From: Nitrospina sp.
GTDB taxonomy: Bacteria > Nitrospinota > Nitrospinia > Nitrospinales > JACRGP01
Assembly (NCBI GenBank): GCA_024648695.1
Contig: JACAVV010000010.1
Location: 88,760 to 152,759, forward strand
DNA length: 64,000 nucleotides
Reading direction: 5' to 3'
The translations under genes and the position numbers were made by a program. Shown piece after piece: positions 35,794-44,374 of this stretch (the first letter of the stretch is position 1; every line of letters starts with the position of its first letter). The notes beneath the pieces are model-generated. The model worked only from the letters and a program-made list of their open reading frames with translations, was not told the origin of the DNA and ran no database searches.

Positions 35794-36846
35794 TTACGCT
35801 ACCAGTATTTCAATGCGATGAATCCCTGACGTCCCTGAGGGGAACGGGTCTCTGGCATCGTCCCTTTGAATTCCGCTGAATTGATCTGCCGCGCGAACGG
35901 CTATGGGATAGCGTCCTGGCCCAGGAAACTCGCAGGGAAATGACCAAAACACCCAGGAATACTTTGACTGGGCCGGTTCCAGTTTGGCGAGCGACCAGGT
36001 TTTCTCGCTATCCAGCGATACTTGTACATATTGGATTCCCCGGTCACCGGAAAAGGCTATTCCTTTTATTACCAGCTTACGTGAAAACACCCAGCTTTGA
36101 TGTTCGGGATAATCGATCCGCGAGAACAGATTCACTTTCGCCTTGGCGGACCAGCCTTTTTCGTTCCAATAACCTTTAAAACTGTCTTTGGAAACTTCCA
36201 TTTCACGGATCCACTTGACCTGCTTGATGCCATAAAGTCCTGGTAAAATCAGGCGCAGGGGGAAACCATGTTCCAGGGTCAACACCTCTCCATTCATTTT
36301 ATAAGCGAGAAGCGCACCGGGATGGTTGGTGGAGCTTAGGGGAATGCCCTCATAATAGCCATCTTCGCCACGCAGGATGAGGGTTTTGGAAAAGGCACGC
36401 GGTTCAATTTTCTCGATGAAATCTTTGAGAGGAATACCCTCCCAAAGCGCTGTGCCCATGGCACGCCCGCCAATGGGGTTGCCTATGCAGTTCAGTGTAA
36501 TGATTTGTCTGGCGGAGGGGAATCTCTGAAGGTCCTGTAAACTATAGGAACGAGCTTGCTGAACCTGGCCTTTAACATTCAAACGCCAATGACCGGCGCC
36601 TTTTTTCAGCGAATCCGGTGGCCCCGAATAATCTTCGACGTAAAAAAGCCGGGTGGGAGTGATGGGATCGGGCAGGCCACTGGAATCAAGAACCTTCGGC
36701 ACCATACCCGCCTGCGCCTTGCCCGGCGAGGCGAGCAAGCCCGCCAAAAGAACCAGCAATTGATTTAGAAATTGCGCCCGATTGAATTTCCCCGGTTGAA
36801 ATACACGGTCAACAGACTGGCAAAACCAGAGGAATGTTCTAATCAC
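35794..36846 (-). CDS. Sulfite-oxidase-family molybdopterin oxidoreductase
   Basis: A 350-residue exported enzyme. A hydrophobic signal (about 25-46) is preceded by FNRAQFL, a degenerate Tat-like motif lacking the twin arginine. The oxidoreductase molybdopterin domain has TLNCIGNPIGG, with Cys120 as probable Mo ligand, and HGFPLRLILPGLYGIKQVKWI. A C-terminal Mo-co dimerisation-like beta domain (WVFSRKLVIKGIAFSGDRGIQYVQVSLDSEKTW) follows. This layout is that of sulfite oxidase/plant-nitrate-reductase-type enzymes; substrate unproven. It starts 3 bp after the methyltransferase stop. Confidence 0.88.
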   Translation of the reverse strand: MIRTFLWFCQSVDRVFQPGKFNRAQFLNQLLVLLAGLLASPGKAQAGMVPKVLDSSGLPDPITPTRLFYVEDYSGPPDSLKKGAGHWRLNVKGQVQQARSYSLQDLQRFPSARQIITLNCIGNPIGGRAMGTALWEGIPLKDFIEKIEPRAFSKTLILRGEDGYYEGIPLSSTNHPGALLAYKMNGEVLTLEHGFPLRLILPGLYGIKQVKWIREMEVSKDSFKGYWNEKGWSAKAKVNLFSRIDYPEHQSWVFSRKLVIKGIAFSGDRGIQYVQVSLDSEKTWSLAKLEPAQSKYSWVFWSFPCEFPGPGRYPIAVRAADQFSGIQRDDARDPFPSGTSGIHRIEILVA

Positions 36847-36849
36847 AAG

Positions 36850-37824
36850 CTAGGCGCAACAGGAATCGTTTCCTTTGGGCTCCTCGGTTTCAGGGTCATA
36901 GAAATGAAAATTCCCTGCATATGGAGGCATGCTCAAATAGCTGGCATCGATTTCATCCACTTCCACCGGTACACCTTTCAGAAAAGTCTGATCCTCGAAA
37001 GTCACCGATTCATAGGGGCCGGCATAAATAGCCATCACAGATTTACAACAAGACGCCCCTTCGGGCACATCCGGCTTATAGCCTTTGAGAATGTAGGAAT
37101 AAAACTTGATGCCTTCCACCTCTTTCCAAAGGTAGTCATAGGTCAGAGTGATGCCGGCAAACTCGCTGGATTGCGCAACTTCTTGAAACTCCGCCAGGGT
37201 CAGCGCGCCCGAAACACATTCTCCCCAAAGCTCCTGGTTCTTGCGCATTTCTTCCGGAACCTGTTTATCGGAGATGATGTCTGCGATAACGAAGCGGCCA
37301 CCGGGTTTCAGTATCCGAAAAATTTCCTTGAACACTTCCTTTTTCTGAGTAGACAGGTTGATCACACAATTAGAAGTCACCAGATCCACTGATTCATCTT
37401 CCATGGGAATCGATTCCAGAAATCCCTGTTTGAATTCCACATTGTGGAAACCCAGATTGTCTCCCACTTTCCTGGCGTTTTTGCGGGCGGTTTCCAGCAT
37501 TTCGTCCGTCATGTCGACACCTACAACTTTACCGGATTGGCCCACATACCGGGAAGCGATAAAGCAATCAATCCCACCGCCCGAACCGAGATCGACCATG
37601 GTTTCCCCCGATTTCAACTGGGCCCGGTTCACTGGACTGCCGCATCCATAAGAAATGTTGCGGACCTCTTCGGGGATATGGGATAAATCATTTTCGTTGT
37701 AATCAGCAGGACAGCAAAGGCTTTCCTGGACCGACACCGCCGCTTTAGAATAGAAAGAACGGACATCGTCCCTGGACACACTGTCACCCGCATCCCTATT
37801 TATCCCCGGTCTTGGCTCGTTCAT
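36850..37824 (-). CDS. ArsM-like SAM-dependent methyltransferase with Cys-rich tail
   Basis: A 324-residue protein. The N-terminal region has VRSFYSKAAVSVQESLCCP and the arsenite-methyltransferase signature IPEEVRNISYGCGSPV, followed by SAM motif VDLGSGGGIDCF. Further cysteines sit at positions typical of ArsM (TSNCVINLS and WGECVSGAL). After the core, a roughly 75-residue C-terminal part contains GASCCKSVMAIYAGPYESVTFEDQ and ends DSCCA. Arsenite methylation is the family reaction, but many homologues act on other thiophilic substrates. It lies between the anti-sigma gene and the Mo enzyme, so stress or metalloid control is likely. Confidence 0.8.
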   Translation of the reverse strand: MNEPRPGINRDAGDSVSRDDVRSFYSKAAVSVQESLCCPADYNENDLSHIPEEVRNISYGCGSPVNRAQLKSGETMVDLGSGGGIDCFIASRYVGQSGKVVGVDMTDEMLETARKNARKVGDNLGFHNVEFKQGFLESIPMEDESVDLVTSNCVINLSTQKKEVFKEIFRILKPGGRFVIADIISDKQVPEEMRKNQELWGECVSGALTLAEFQEVAQSSEFAGITLTYDYLWKEVEGIKFYSYILKGYKPDVPEGASCCKSVMAIYAGPYESVTFEDQTFLKGVPVEVDEIDASYLSMPPYAGNFHFYDPETEEPKGNDSCCA

Positions 37825-37843
37825 CGGACCTTCCTTTCAATAG

Positions 37844-38125
37844 CTAATGATAATTTTTCAACTCTTGTTTTATTTTATCTTTAATCGAATCATTTAGAAA
37901 GACTTTTGAAGGGGTCAAAGGGTCCCCTTTAAACTTTCTGCAAAGATCCCGCACCAGTTTGATTTGCTCCTGATACCGTCGGCAAACCTTGCAGATGGCA
38001 AGATGTATTTTCAACCGAACCTGGTTGCCAAAGCTCAGTGAATGATCCAGGGCCTCGGAAATCAAGGGATTGACATCCTTGCAGGTAAATTTAAAAAGCT
38101 TTTCAATGAAAAGCATGGTTTTCAT
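37844..38125 (-). CDS. Zinc-finger anti-sigma factor
   Basis: A 93-residue protein. LKIHLAICKVCRRYQEQI carries the HxxxCxxC zinc-binding anti-sigma (ZAS-like) motif, with flanking helices that would clamp an ECF sigma factor. There is no transmembrane helix, so it is a soluble redox- or metal-sensitive type rather than a membrane anti-sigma. It lies 12 bp downstream of the ECF sigma gene, the standard pairing. Loss of zinc on oxidation or thiol-reactive metal binding would be a natural trigger (inference). Confidence 0.8.
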   Translation of the reverse strand: MKTMLFIEKLFKFTCKDVNPLISEALDHSLSFGNQVRLKIHLAICKVCRRYQEQIKLVRDLCRKFKGDPLTPSKVFLNDSIKDKIKQELKNYH

Positions 38126-38137
38126 AGCGGTTCACCA

Positions 38138-38710
38138 TTATTTTTGACCCAACCATTTCACTTCCAGACACTTGCGCAATTGTGCGCGGGCGCGATGCAA
38201 AATAACCCACAGGTTGGTCGGTTTAATGTCAAACTCCTTACAAAGGGCCTCCGAATCCATTCCATCGATTTCTTTTAAAACAAAGATTTGACGAAATTTG
38301 TCGGAGAGCCCATCCAGGCATTCGGTCAAAATTTCTGCCAACTGGCTGTTTTCGTGCGCATGCTCCGGGTCCAGATCCCAATGCTGGGGCTGGTTTTTCC
38401 AGGTACCGTTGGCATGATAAGCCGCATCCAGCGGATCCGGTTCATCTTCCCACCCGGTGTCAAAGTTGGCATACTTTTTTTGTTCCCTGAAATGGTCCAT
38501 GATTTTGTGTTTAAGGATACCAAACAACCAGCTTTTTTCCGAGGACCGACCCTGAAAACTGTCTTTCGATTTCAATGCTGAAACAAACGTTGCTTGCACT
38601 ATTTCCTCTGCGGCGTCCTGGTCCTTGACACGAAGCACGGTGAACCGGAACATCATGTCGGAATAGGAATCGACCCATTGTTCGATATTTAATTCCACAG
38701 GTTTGTCCAT
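38138..38710 (-). CDS. ECF-type RNA polymerase sigma factor
   Basis: A 190-residue group 4 sigma factor from ATG 38710, with AAGGA upstream; a TTG one codon earlier also fits. Region 2 spans about 15-85 (MMFRFTVLRVKDQDAAEEIVQATFVSALKSKDSFQGRSSEKSWLFGILKHKIMDHFR), and region 4 about 125-185 (CLDGLSDKFRQIFVLKEIDGMDSEALCKEFDIKPTNLWVILHRARAQLRKCL). It leads the leftward operon with anti-sigma, ArsM-like, Mo enzyme and small protein genes. ECF factors usually drive their own operon, so a promoter in 38711-38881 is expected. Confidence 0.93.
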   Translation of the reverse strand: MDKPVELNIEQWVDSYSDMMFRFTVLRVKDQDAAEEIVQATFVSALKSKDSFQGRSSEKSWLFGILKHKIMDHFREQKKYANFDTGWEDEPDPLDAAYHANGTWKNQPQHWDLDPEHAHENSQLAEILTECLDGLSDKFRQIFVLKEIDGMDSEALCKEFDIKPTNLWVILHRARAQLRKCLEVKWLGQK

Positions 38711-38881
38711 CAAATACTCAATTCCTTTTCGGGATGAGGTGAAGAGTGCTTCAGGGCAGTGTCATTTTTCCCCAAAGTTCCTAATCCTGGAATCAATTAG
38801 CTCCCCTCAAAGCCAACCGTAATCGTATACTTTTCCTTTATTCGCTTGAAGATGTAATTTTAACCCAATATACTTTAAATC

Positions 38882-39208
38882 ATGAACAAGAATCTGGATT
38901 CCAATGATTGCGCGAAAATACTCAAGGCCCTGGGGGACGAATCGCGTCTGAAAATAGTTCGCCTATTGCTACAAGGGGAACAAAGCGTGATGCAAATCGT
39001 GAAAACCCTTCAGATGGGTCAACCGAAGGTGTCCCACCACCTCTCCATTTTACGATCATCCGGCCTGGTCGAAACGCGCCGGGACAAAAACAAAATTTTT
39101 AATTTCATCAACCCCGAGAACGGTTCCTTTCTCAAGGAAAAAGCCATTGGAATTGATCTCGGTTGTTGTTCCATTCAGTTCGACGATACGCAAAACCCTT
39201 CCTCTTGA
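38882..39208 (+). CDS. ArsR/SmtB-family transcriptional regulator
   Basis: A 108-residue winged-helix repressor: ILKALGDESRLKIVRLLLQGEQSVMQIVKTLQMGQPKVSHHLSILRSSGLVETRRDKNKIF. The C-terminal GIDLGCCSIQF has adjacent cysteines that could form a metalloid-binding site; the classical alpha3 ELCVCDL motif is not present. It is divergent from the ECF sigma gene across a 170-bp shared promoter region, so it may also control the sigma operon. Arsenic or another soft metal as ligand is inferred from the ArsM-like neighbour. Confidence 0.88.
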   Translation: MNKNLDSNDCAKILKALGDESRLKIVRLLLQGEQSVMQIVKTLQMGQPKVSHHLSILRSSGLVETRRDKNKIFNFINPENGSFLKEKAIGIDLGCCSIQFDDTQNPSS

Positions 39209-39260
39209 ATTTTTAACTGACCGACAAGTTTTTGTGATGTTTTTCCGGAGGGGAAATTTC

Positions 39261-40103
39261 CTATTCCCCGATGGCCAGTTTGGCGAGTTGGCCTTTGTAG
39301 GAAAAAATAGAAGCGCTGGGGCGGATGTCTTTTAATACTGCGCCGTTTAAGGTATCACCTACCCTCAAGGTTCTCTTGGTGGTTTTTGGCGTGGAAACCA
39401 GAACATGGTTCGACTTGTGGCCCGGACCGAAAAAAATGATCCCCTTTACCTTGACTCCAGGAATGTAAAAAGGAATCAATTCATCCAGACTCATTTTTGT
39501 AATGGGTTTAGAAAACCCTGGAGCGGAATCTTCAGCGATATCTTCTTCAGTAATGCGATCTTCAACCAGGCCCGGTTGGGGATCACTGACAAAAAACGGG
39601 CTGGCACTTTCCTCGATACCCGACACGGATGGAGCTTCGGGTAATTCCGGGATCGGGGCAAAGGGTACGGTTTCTATTGAAGGCGCCTCTGCCGGAACGG
39701 AGACCCGTTGAGGCGTGGGTTCCACCGGTTCAGGAACCCGGGACTCCGCTCTTTGCTCTGGAATGTGAGCCAATTTGATTCCCATTCGATTTCGTGTTTT
39801 TATTAACGGGGTGGAGGGTGGTACCGACTGCGCAGAGTCATTTGCACCCGGGTTGCCGGATGAAGCGGTTGCAGGGGGTTCCTCGCTGGCCGGTCGATTG
39901 AAATAGTATCCAATAGCAATTCCCAAGACGATGCCCCCCAGCATCAGGCTTATAAGAATCTTCCCCTGTCCGGAGCGTTCCCTTCTTTCTCTGGGATAAA
40001 GCGCACGCTCGCTTTGAAGCATCAATCCCTTGAGATTGATGTTTTGGTCGAGGACACTTTTTTCCTCCTCCAGTTTCTTCAAGGTATCGAGAATAGTACT
40101 CAT
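39261..40103 (-). CDS. GspB-like general secretion pathway accessory protein
   Basis: A 280-residue single-pass membrane protein. A short cytoplasmic N-terminus (MSTILDTLKKLEEEKSVLD) precedes a helix at about 50-67 (ILISLMLGGIVLGIAIGYYF), a long Pro/Ala/Glu-rich periplasmic linker (70-200), and a C-terminal beta domain (VKGIIFFGPGHKSNHVLVSTPKTTKRTLRVGDTLNGAVLKDIRP) like GspB/PilP domains. GspB works with the GspA ATPase to let secretin assemble through peptidoglycan. The start overlaps the GspA-like gene by 4 bp (ATGA). Other gsp genes are not in the window. Confidence 0.75.
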   Translation of the reverse strand: MSTILDTLKKLEEEKSVLDQNINLKGLMLQSERALYPRERRERSGQGKILISLMLGGIVLGIAIGYYFNRPASEEPPATASSGNPGANDSAQSVPPSTPLIKTRNRMGIKLAHIPEQRAESRVPEPVEPTPQRVSVPAEAPSIETVPFAPIPELPEAPSVSGIEESASPFFVSDPQPGLVEDRITEEDIAEDSAPGFSKPITKMSLDELIPFYIPGVKVKGIIFFGPGHKSNHVLVSTPKTTKRTLRVGDTLNGAVLKDIRPSASIFSYKGQLAKLAIGE

Positions 40104-42265
40104 GGCTCAATCAGCTTGGGTGTCGAGTAGATATTCAACAAACTATATAGCTTCAGTTTACTTTCATCAGAAAACTTGCCATCGTCGCGAATCTTGTGCT
40201 GGCGCTGGAATTTCAAAACAGCCTTGTTGGTTTGCGATCCAAAAATAGGCGCTTCCCGTCCGTTAAAGAAACCGAGCAGACGCAAGTTTTTCTGAAGCCA
40301 GACCGCTTCCTTTCCACGAAACCCTCTTTCAAAATTCTCAGGCAGGGTTTCAAAATCCTTCCAGAGAATGATCGCTTTACGGGTCCAGATCGGGTCGATG
40401 GCGCTCAAAGGCATCTCAATGCGATCCACCGAACCGAATTTTCCGATTCCGTCCCTAATCTCTGTCAACGCCAAATATTTAGTGCCCTTCGCATCAGGTA
40501 AAGTGATTTCCAGCAGAGCGGGATAATTGAACGATTTCAAATGCTCCATATCCCCGTTCAGTTCAAATTGAAGAATTCCAAAGTCGTGTTCCATTCGATC
40601 CAGAAATGATTCATCCAGAACCGGTTTGCCATCGGGATAAATGCCCCAGACATCCAGAAGCCATTTAAACGCTTCCAGTTTACTGTCCGTATGGGACAGA
40701 CTGGAAAGGTAAGTGACCATTGTGTCAGGATCACTAAAAGCCAGGACGCCCTCATCGTCCATGGAATCTGTGGGGCCAATGGGATAGATCACCTCTTCCG
40801 GTTGGGCCACGGGTGCTGGCGGTTTGGTATTCGCAGATGCCGTTCCCTCCTTTGCAACAAAGTCAGAAGGTTTACTCCCAATAGATTCCAGAGTGGGAAC
40901 AGGTTTTACACCTTTGGGACCCGGCTCTAATTTGGCATTCTTGTTTATTTCCAGAGGGTTTTGCTGGATGATTGAACTGATGTTTTTTTCGGTTTCGGAA
41001 TTACTTTTGGATAGCTGTTGCCCGAAAAAATTGCCCAACATAAACAATAAAAATAAAATTGCGGACCCAGGTACGAGCAATTTCCAAAACAAACGTTTCC
41101 AGGAAATGGGCCGGGACAATCCACCCACATCGCGTGCGGCTTGATGAATGATTTTGGAGTCAATTTTTTTCGTACTTTGGGTATAGGCGATCAACAGGGC
41201 GCGATCCGATAACACATTAATCATGCGCGGGATGCCTTGCGAGTATTGAAACACGCGCTCGCCGGCACTGCGGTGGAAAAGGACCTTGCCCTTACCCAAC
41301 GCAACGTTCAAACGATGCTGGATATACCCCCGGGTTTCCTCCATGTTGAGTGGAAGCAATTCCCATTGAATCGTGATCCTTTGACGCAACTGCCTCAATT
41401 CCGGGCGGGCCAGTAAATCGTCGAGTTCCGGCTGACCGATCAATACGATCTGAATGAGTTTTTCAGTTTCCGTTTCCAGGTTGGATATCAGCCGCAGTTG
41501 CTCCAGCACTTTTGGGTCCAGATCCTGCGCCTCGTCAATGATCACAATCACCCGGTTGCCCTGCTTGCGCTGTTGCAGTAAAAACACATTCAGAATCTCA
41601 ATCAACTCCTTCCTGCTTTTGCTCTCTGCAGGTAATCCCAGTTCGCTGTTGATCGTTTGAAGTAATTCCAACGCGTTCATGCAGGGATTGAATATATAGG
41701 CGATGTTGAAGTCTTCGTGCAATTCCCTGAGGAAACTTCGGCAAATGGTAGTTTTTCCGGTCCCAACTTCTCCGATGATTTTAAGAAAGCCGTTGTTTTC
41801 CTGCATTCCATAAACGAGATGGGCCAACACTTCCTTATGTTTCGGGCTTAGGTACAGGTATTTCGGGTCTGGCGTCAGGTCGAAGGGTTTTTCAGAAAAA
41901 CCAAAAAATCCCTGGTAAACATTTTCCTTTTTAGGCGCTTTGGCCTGTGCCCGCCTATCCAGTGTTATCCTCGATTTGGGCATAGCCCTGGGTTGGGCGG
42001 GGGCCAGAGGCAATTGTTCAGGTTTTGCGTAACTGTTCTGATTGTAAGCCAGCCGCTTTTTTTTGTTGGAAAGCGTTTTGTAAGCAGTGTGGATCAGCCC
42101 CAGGCGATCCTGCGGCGATAAGGTTTCCAAAACCGTTTGCTGTCCGGAAGGAGAAAAGTGGTATTTGCCAATCAACTTTTGATAAGCACGGTCGATTTCC
42201 AAAGCAGGAGCGTCATGTTTGACACCCAGAATTTTATAGAAATCGTGTTGGCTAATATCGACCAT
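40100..42265 (-). CDS. GspA/ExeA-like ATPase with degenerate J-domain N-terminus and peptidoglycan-binding C-terminus
   Basis: A 721-residue fusion. Residues about 8-78 look like a J domain (DFYKILGVKHDAPALEIDRAYQKL and AYKTLSNKKKRLAYN), but the HPD tripeptide is replaced by HFS, so DnaK stimulation is doubtful. The ExeA AAA+ ATPase follows (FFGFSEKPFDLTPDPKYLYLS; Walker A GEVGTGKT at 165-172; Walker B VIVIIDEAQDL). Next come a single transmembrane helix, a long periplasmic part, and a PG_binding_1 domain near the end (WLQKNLRLLGFFNGREAPIFGSQTNKAVLKFQRQH). Coupled to gspB. Likely organises a secretin in the cell wall. Confidence 0.88.
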   Translation of the reverse strand: MVDISQHDFYKILGVKHDAPALEIDRAYQKLIGKYHFSPSGQQTVLETLSPQDRLGLIHTAYKTLSNKKKRLAYNQNSYAKPEQLPLAPAQPRAMPKSRITLDRRAQAKAPKKENVYQGFFGFSEKPFDLTPDPKYLYLSPKHKEVLAHLVYGMQENNGFLKIIGEVGTGKTTICRSFLRELHEDFNIAYIFNPCMNALELLQTINSELGLPAESKSRKELIEILNVFLLQQRKQGNRVIVIIDEAQDLDPKVLEQLRLISNLETETEKLIQIVLIGQPELDDLLARPELRQLRQRITIQWELLPLNMEETRGYIQHRLNVALGKGKVLFHRSAGERVFQYSQGIPRMINVLSDRALLIAYTQSTKKIDSKIIHQAARDVGGLSRPISWKRLFWKLLVPGSAILFLLFMLGNFFGQQLSKSNSETEKNISSIIQQNPLEINKNAKLEPGPKGVKPVPTLESIGSKPSDFVAKEGTASANTKPPAPVAQPEEVIYPIGPTDSMDDEGVLAFSDPDTMVTYLSSLSHTDSKLEAFKWLLDVWGIYPDGKPVLDESFLDRMEHDFGILQFELNGDMEHLKSFNYPALLEITLPDAKGTKYLALTEIRDGIGKFGSVDRIEMPLSAIDPIWTRKAIILWKDFETLPENFERGFRGKEAVWLQKNLRLLGFFNGREAPIFGSQTNKAVLKFQRQHKIRDDGKFSDESKLKLYSLLNIYSTPKLIEP

Positions 42266-42339
42266 CGGCTTTAAAATAAAGAATCTCTAAAAATAGGAAA
42301 ATATATCTGATTAAAACGTAAAAAAATGATGCCATCTAT

Positions 42340-42368
42340 TTGATAAAATTAAATACAATGATTATATA
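42340..42368 (+). promoter_or_regulatory. Sigma-70-type promoter before yacG
   Basis: TTGATA (42340-42345) and TATATA (42363-42368) are separated by 17 bp, within a very AT-rich 42266-42442 spacer. Predicted start is near 42375, giving a roughly 70-nt leader to yacG. Confidence 0.5.
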
Positions 42369-42442
42369 TAAAAAGGCCCTGCCGGTAAACTCTATTCGAA
42401 AACCTTATTGCGATATGGAATTCACAGATTTGGGAGCACGAA

Positions 42443-42622
42443 ATGCCTGACACACCAAAGGTTTCCCGGTGCCCCTTATGCCGAAAACAGGTCCCTGCTG
42501 AGAAAAATCCCTTCTTTCCCTTTTGCTCGGAGCGATGTCAGTTGCAGGATTTGGGTGCCTGGCTCGATGGCCGATACGAAGTAAAAAGTGATGACCCCGA
42601 ATATGAAGGTTTCGATGGATAG
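42443..42622 (+). CDS. yacG: DNA gyrase inhibitor YacG-type zinc protein
   Basis: A 59-residue protein, [13 protein letters not shown] and onward. GGGAG lies 7 bp before the ATG. The four zinc ligands are Cys10, Cys13, Cys28 and Cys32 (CPLC...CSERC), and [20 protein letters not shown] is the YacG signature. E. coli YacG binds GyrB and blocks DNA binding; the acidic tail here ([14 protein letters not shown]) is usual. It stands alone, convergent with the gene ending at 42684. Confidence 0.9.
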   Translation: MPDTPKVSRCPLCRKQVPAEKNPFFPFCSERCQLQDLGAWLDGRYEVKSDDPEYEGFDG

Positions 42623-42683
42623 GGTTGGATACCAATTTGGAAAGGGGGGCACTATTTGGGGCGAGGTGGGAGAGGGTTTAAAC

Positions 42684-43064
42684 TCAGTCCAGTTGCGGTT
42701 CTTTCATGTCTTCAACCCGTTCCATTTGCTTGTTGAACAGCTTGTGCGACAGAAACCAGCATCCCCAGGAGACCAGAAACACAATACCAATACCGATTCC
42801 AGCCCATAGCACCACATTGCCACTATTGGCCATGCCGCGCAAAAACACTAACATGCCCAAAGGAAGGGCCATGATAAAACCGAAGCAGGTCAACAGCATC
42901 GAACTGCGAGCGTAATACTTCGGTCGAACGTCGATGTTTAGTTCCGGCAGGTATTTCTGGTTTTCGGGCTGGGCCGCATCGAGCAGTTTGATTTGTCCTT
43001 CACATTTGGGACAATAATCGCCGCCCCAAAATGCGTTCTTGCATTGTAAGCAAAACTTGACCAA
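42684..43064 (-). CDS. Zinc-ribbon protein with two transmembrane helices
   Basis: A 126-residue membrane protein. Translation likely starts at a TTG (43064) with GGAG 7 bp upstream. The N-terminal zinc ribbon CLQC..CPKC (about 5-21) is followed by a linker and two helices (about 58-78 and 85-107), then a charged tail. No enzymatic motif or family is recognised; a zinc-ribbon plus two-helix layout is common among small membrane adaptor proteins. Convergent with yacG. Confidence 0.65.
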   Translation of the reverse strand: MVKFCLQCKNAFWGGDYCPKCEGQIKLLDAAQPENQKYLPELNIDVRPKYYARSSMLLTCFGFIMALPLGMLVFLRGMANSGNVVLWAGIGIGIVFLVSWGCWFLSHKLFNKQMERVEDMKEPQLD

Positions 43065-43165
43065 AGATTGGTCTCCATGAAATGTTTATTGAAAACTCAT
43101 ACTATCCCAGCCATGATGACAAGTCAACTATCGGGTCCATTCCTGTCAGGCTAAAAATAAAAAAA

Positions 43166-44374
43166 TCAATCCCTGGAATGAATATTTTGCGGGAACTTTA
43201 GAGTAAAGGTGGTGCCTTCGTTGGGTGAGGATTCAATAGAAATTGTGCCATCATGCATGGTTACTATTTTTTGGACAATGGACAATCCAAGGCCGGAACC
43301 CTCATATTCACTTGTGGAATGTAAACGTTCCAAAGGTTTAAAAACTTTATCCAGGGCGTCCGGGGTCATGCCAATACCCTCATCACGAATACACACCTGG
43401 TTGTAATCCTCTCCTGACAAGGGTTCCCATATTCGAATGACCGGGAGTTGGTCCTCCTTATGAAATTTCAACGCATTGGCGACCAGGTTTTGAAACATTC
43501 GGTATAATTGCGTTTGATTTCCTCTAATGGTTGGTAAATGTTCCAACTGAATCAAAGCCTTTGATTCGGAAATCGGGATTTCAAGATCGTTCAACACTTC
43601 AATAATGACCCGGTTTAAATCTACCGTGTCAAAAGAATCCACTTGATATTCTAGTTGGGACAGTTGAAGCATCTCTTCTATCAACCGGTTCATTCTCAGA
43701 GCGGAATCACTGATTCGCTTCAGGTAAGATTTCCTTCGGTCGTCGCTTTCCTCTTCTCTCAACTTGTTTTCAAAATAGATGATTTTTCTAAGGGGTTCCT
43801 TTAAATCATGCGACACCAGGGTAGCGAAATCTTTCAGTTCCTTGTTGCTTTTTTCAAGATTGATGGAATTGGTTCGTAATCGATCTTTTAAAATCTCCAA
43901 TTCTTCGTTTCTTGCAATTAATTCTTCTTGCTTGAAAGCTAAAGACAAATCGTTTTCCACTATTTCTTTAAAGTGTCCCAGTATTTCCTTATAGTCTTCA
44001 CAAAAAGGGTTTTCTTTGATATCTAAAATACAAATGGTCCCGAAAGGTTGGCCATTGGGTAGGAAAAGAGGATATCCGAGATAAGAAACCAGGTTTAATT
44101 CGAGTAAAGGGTTATCTGCCCATCGTTCATCGTTTAAAGCGTTTGTGATCCATTGAGGTTTTCTGCTTCGAATGGCTTCACCGCAGTAAATTTTTGCCCA
44201 ATCAGCCCTGGCCCCCACTGAGGCTGGATTGCTTTCATTTTGAGAAGCTACGAGAACTTCCATTTCCGGTTTGTCCAGTTTCATAATCAAGGCAGAAGGA
44301 ACCTTCATGAACCTGGCCATACTATTGACCAGTTCCTGCCATTTATTCAAAATGTGAACCTTAACAACGGCCAT
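43166..44374 (-). CDS. GAF-domain sensor histidine kinase
   Basis: A 402-residue cytosolic kinase. The GAF domain (about 10-150) ends GYPLFLPNGQPFGTICILD. A coiled coil (150-185) leads to HisKA with phospho-acceptor His in LVSHDLKEPLRK, then HATPase_c with N box LVANALKFH, G1 DEGIGM and G2 GSGLGLSI. No transmembrane helix, so it senses an internal ligand. AAAGG precedes the ATG. No receiver domain or response regulator is adjacent, making it an orphan; the neighbouring chemoreceptor may share inputs. Confidence 0.9.
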   Translation of the reverse strand: MAVVKVHILNKWQELVNSMARFMKVPSALIMKLDKPEMEVLVASQNESNPASVGARADWAKIYCGEAIRSRKPQWITNALNDERWADNPLLELNLVSYLGYPLFLPNGQPFGTICILDIKENPFCEDYKEILGHFKEIVENDLSLAFKQEELIARNEELEILKDRLRTNSINLEKSNKELKDFATLVSHDLKEPLRKIIYFENKLREEESDDRRKSYLKRISDSALRMNRLIEEMLQLSQLEYQVDSFDTVDLNRVIIEVLNDLEIPISESKALIQLEHLPTIRGNQTQLYRMFQNLVANALKFHKEDQLPVIRIWEPLSGEDYNQVCIRDEGIGMTPDALDKVFKPLERLHSTSEYEGSGLGLSIVQKIVTMHDGTISIESSPNEGTTFTLKFPQNIHSRD

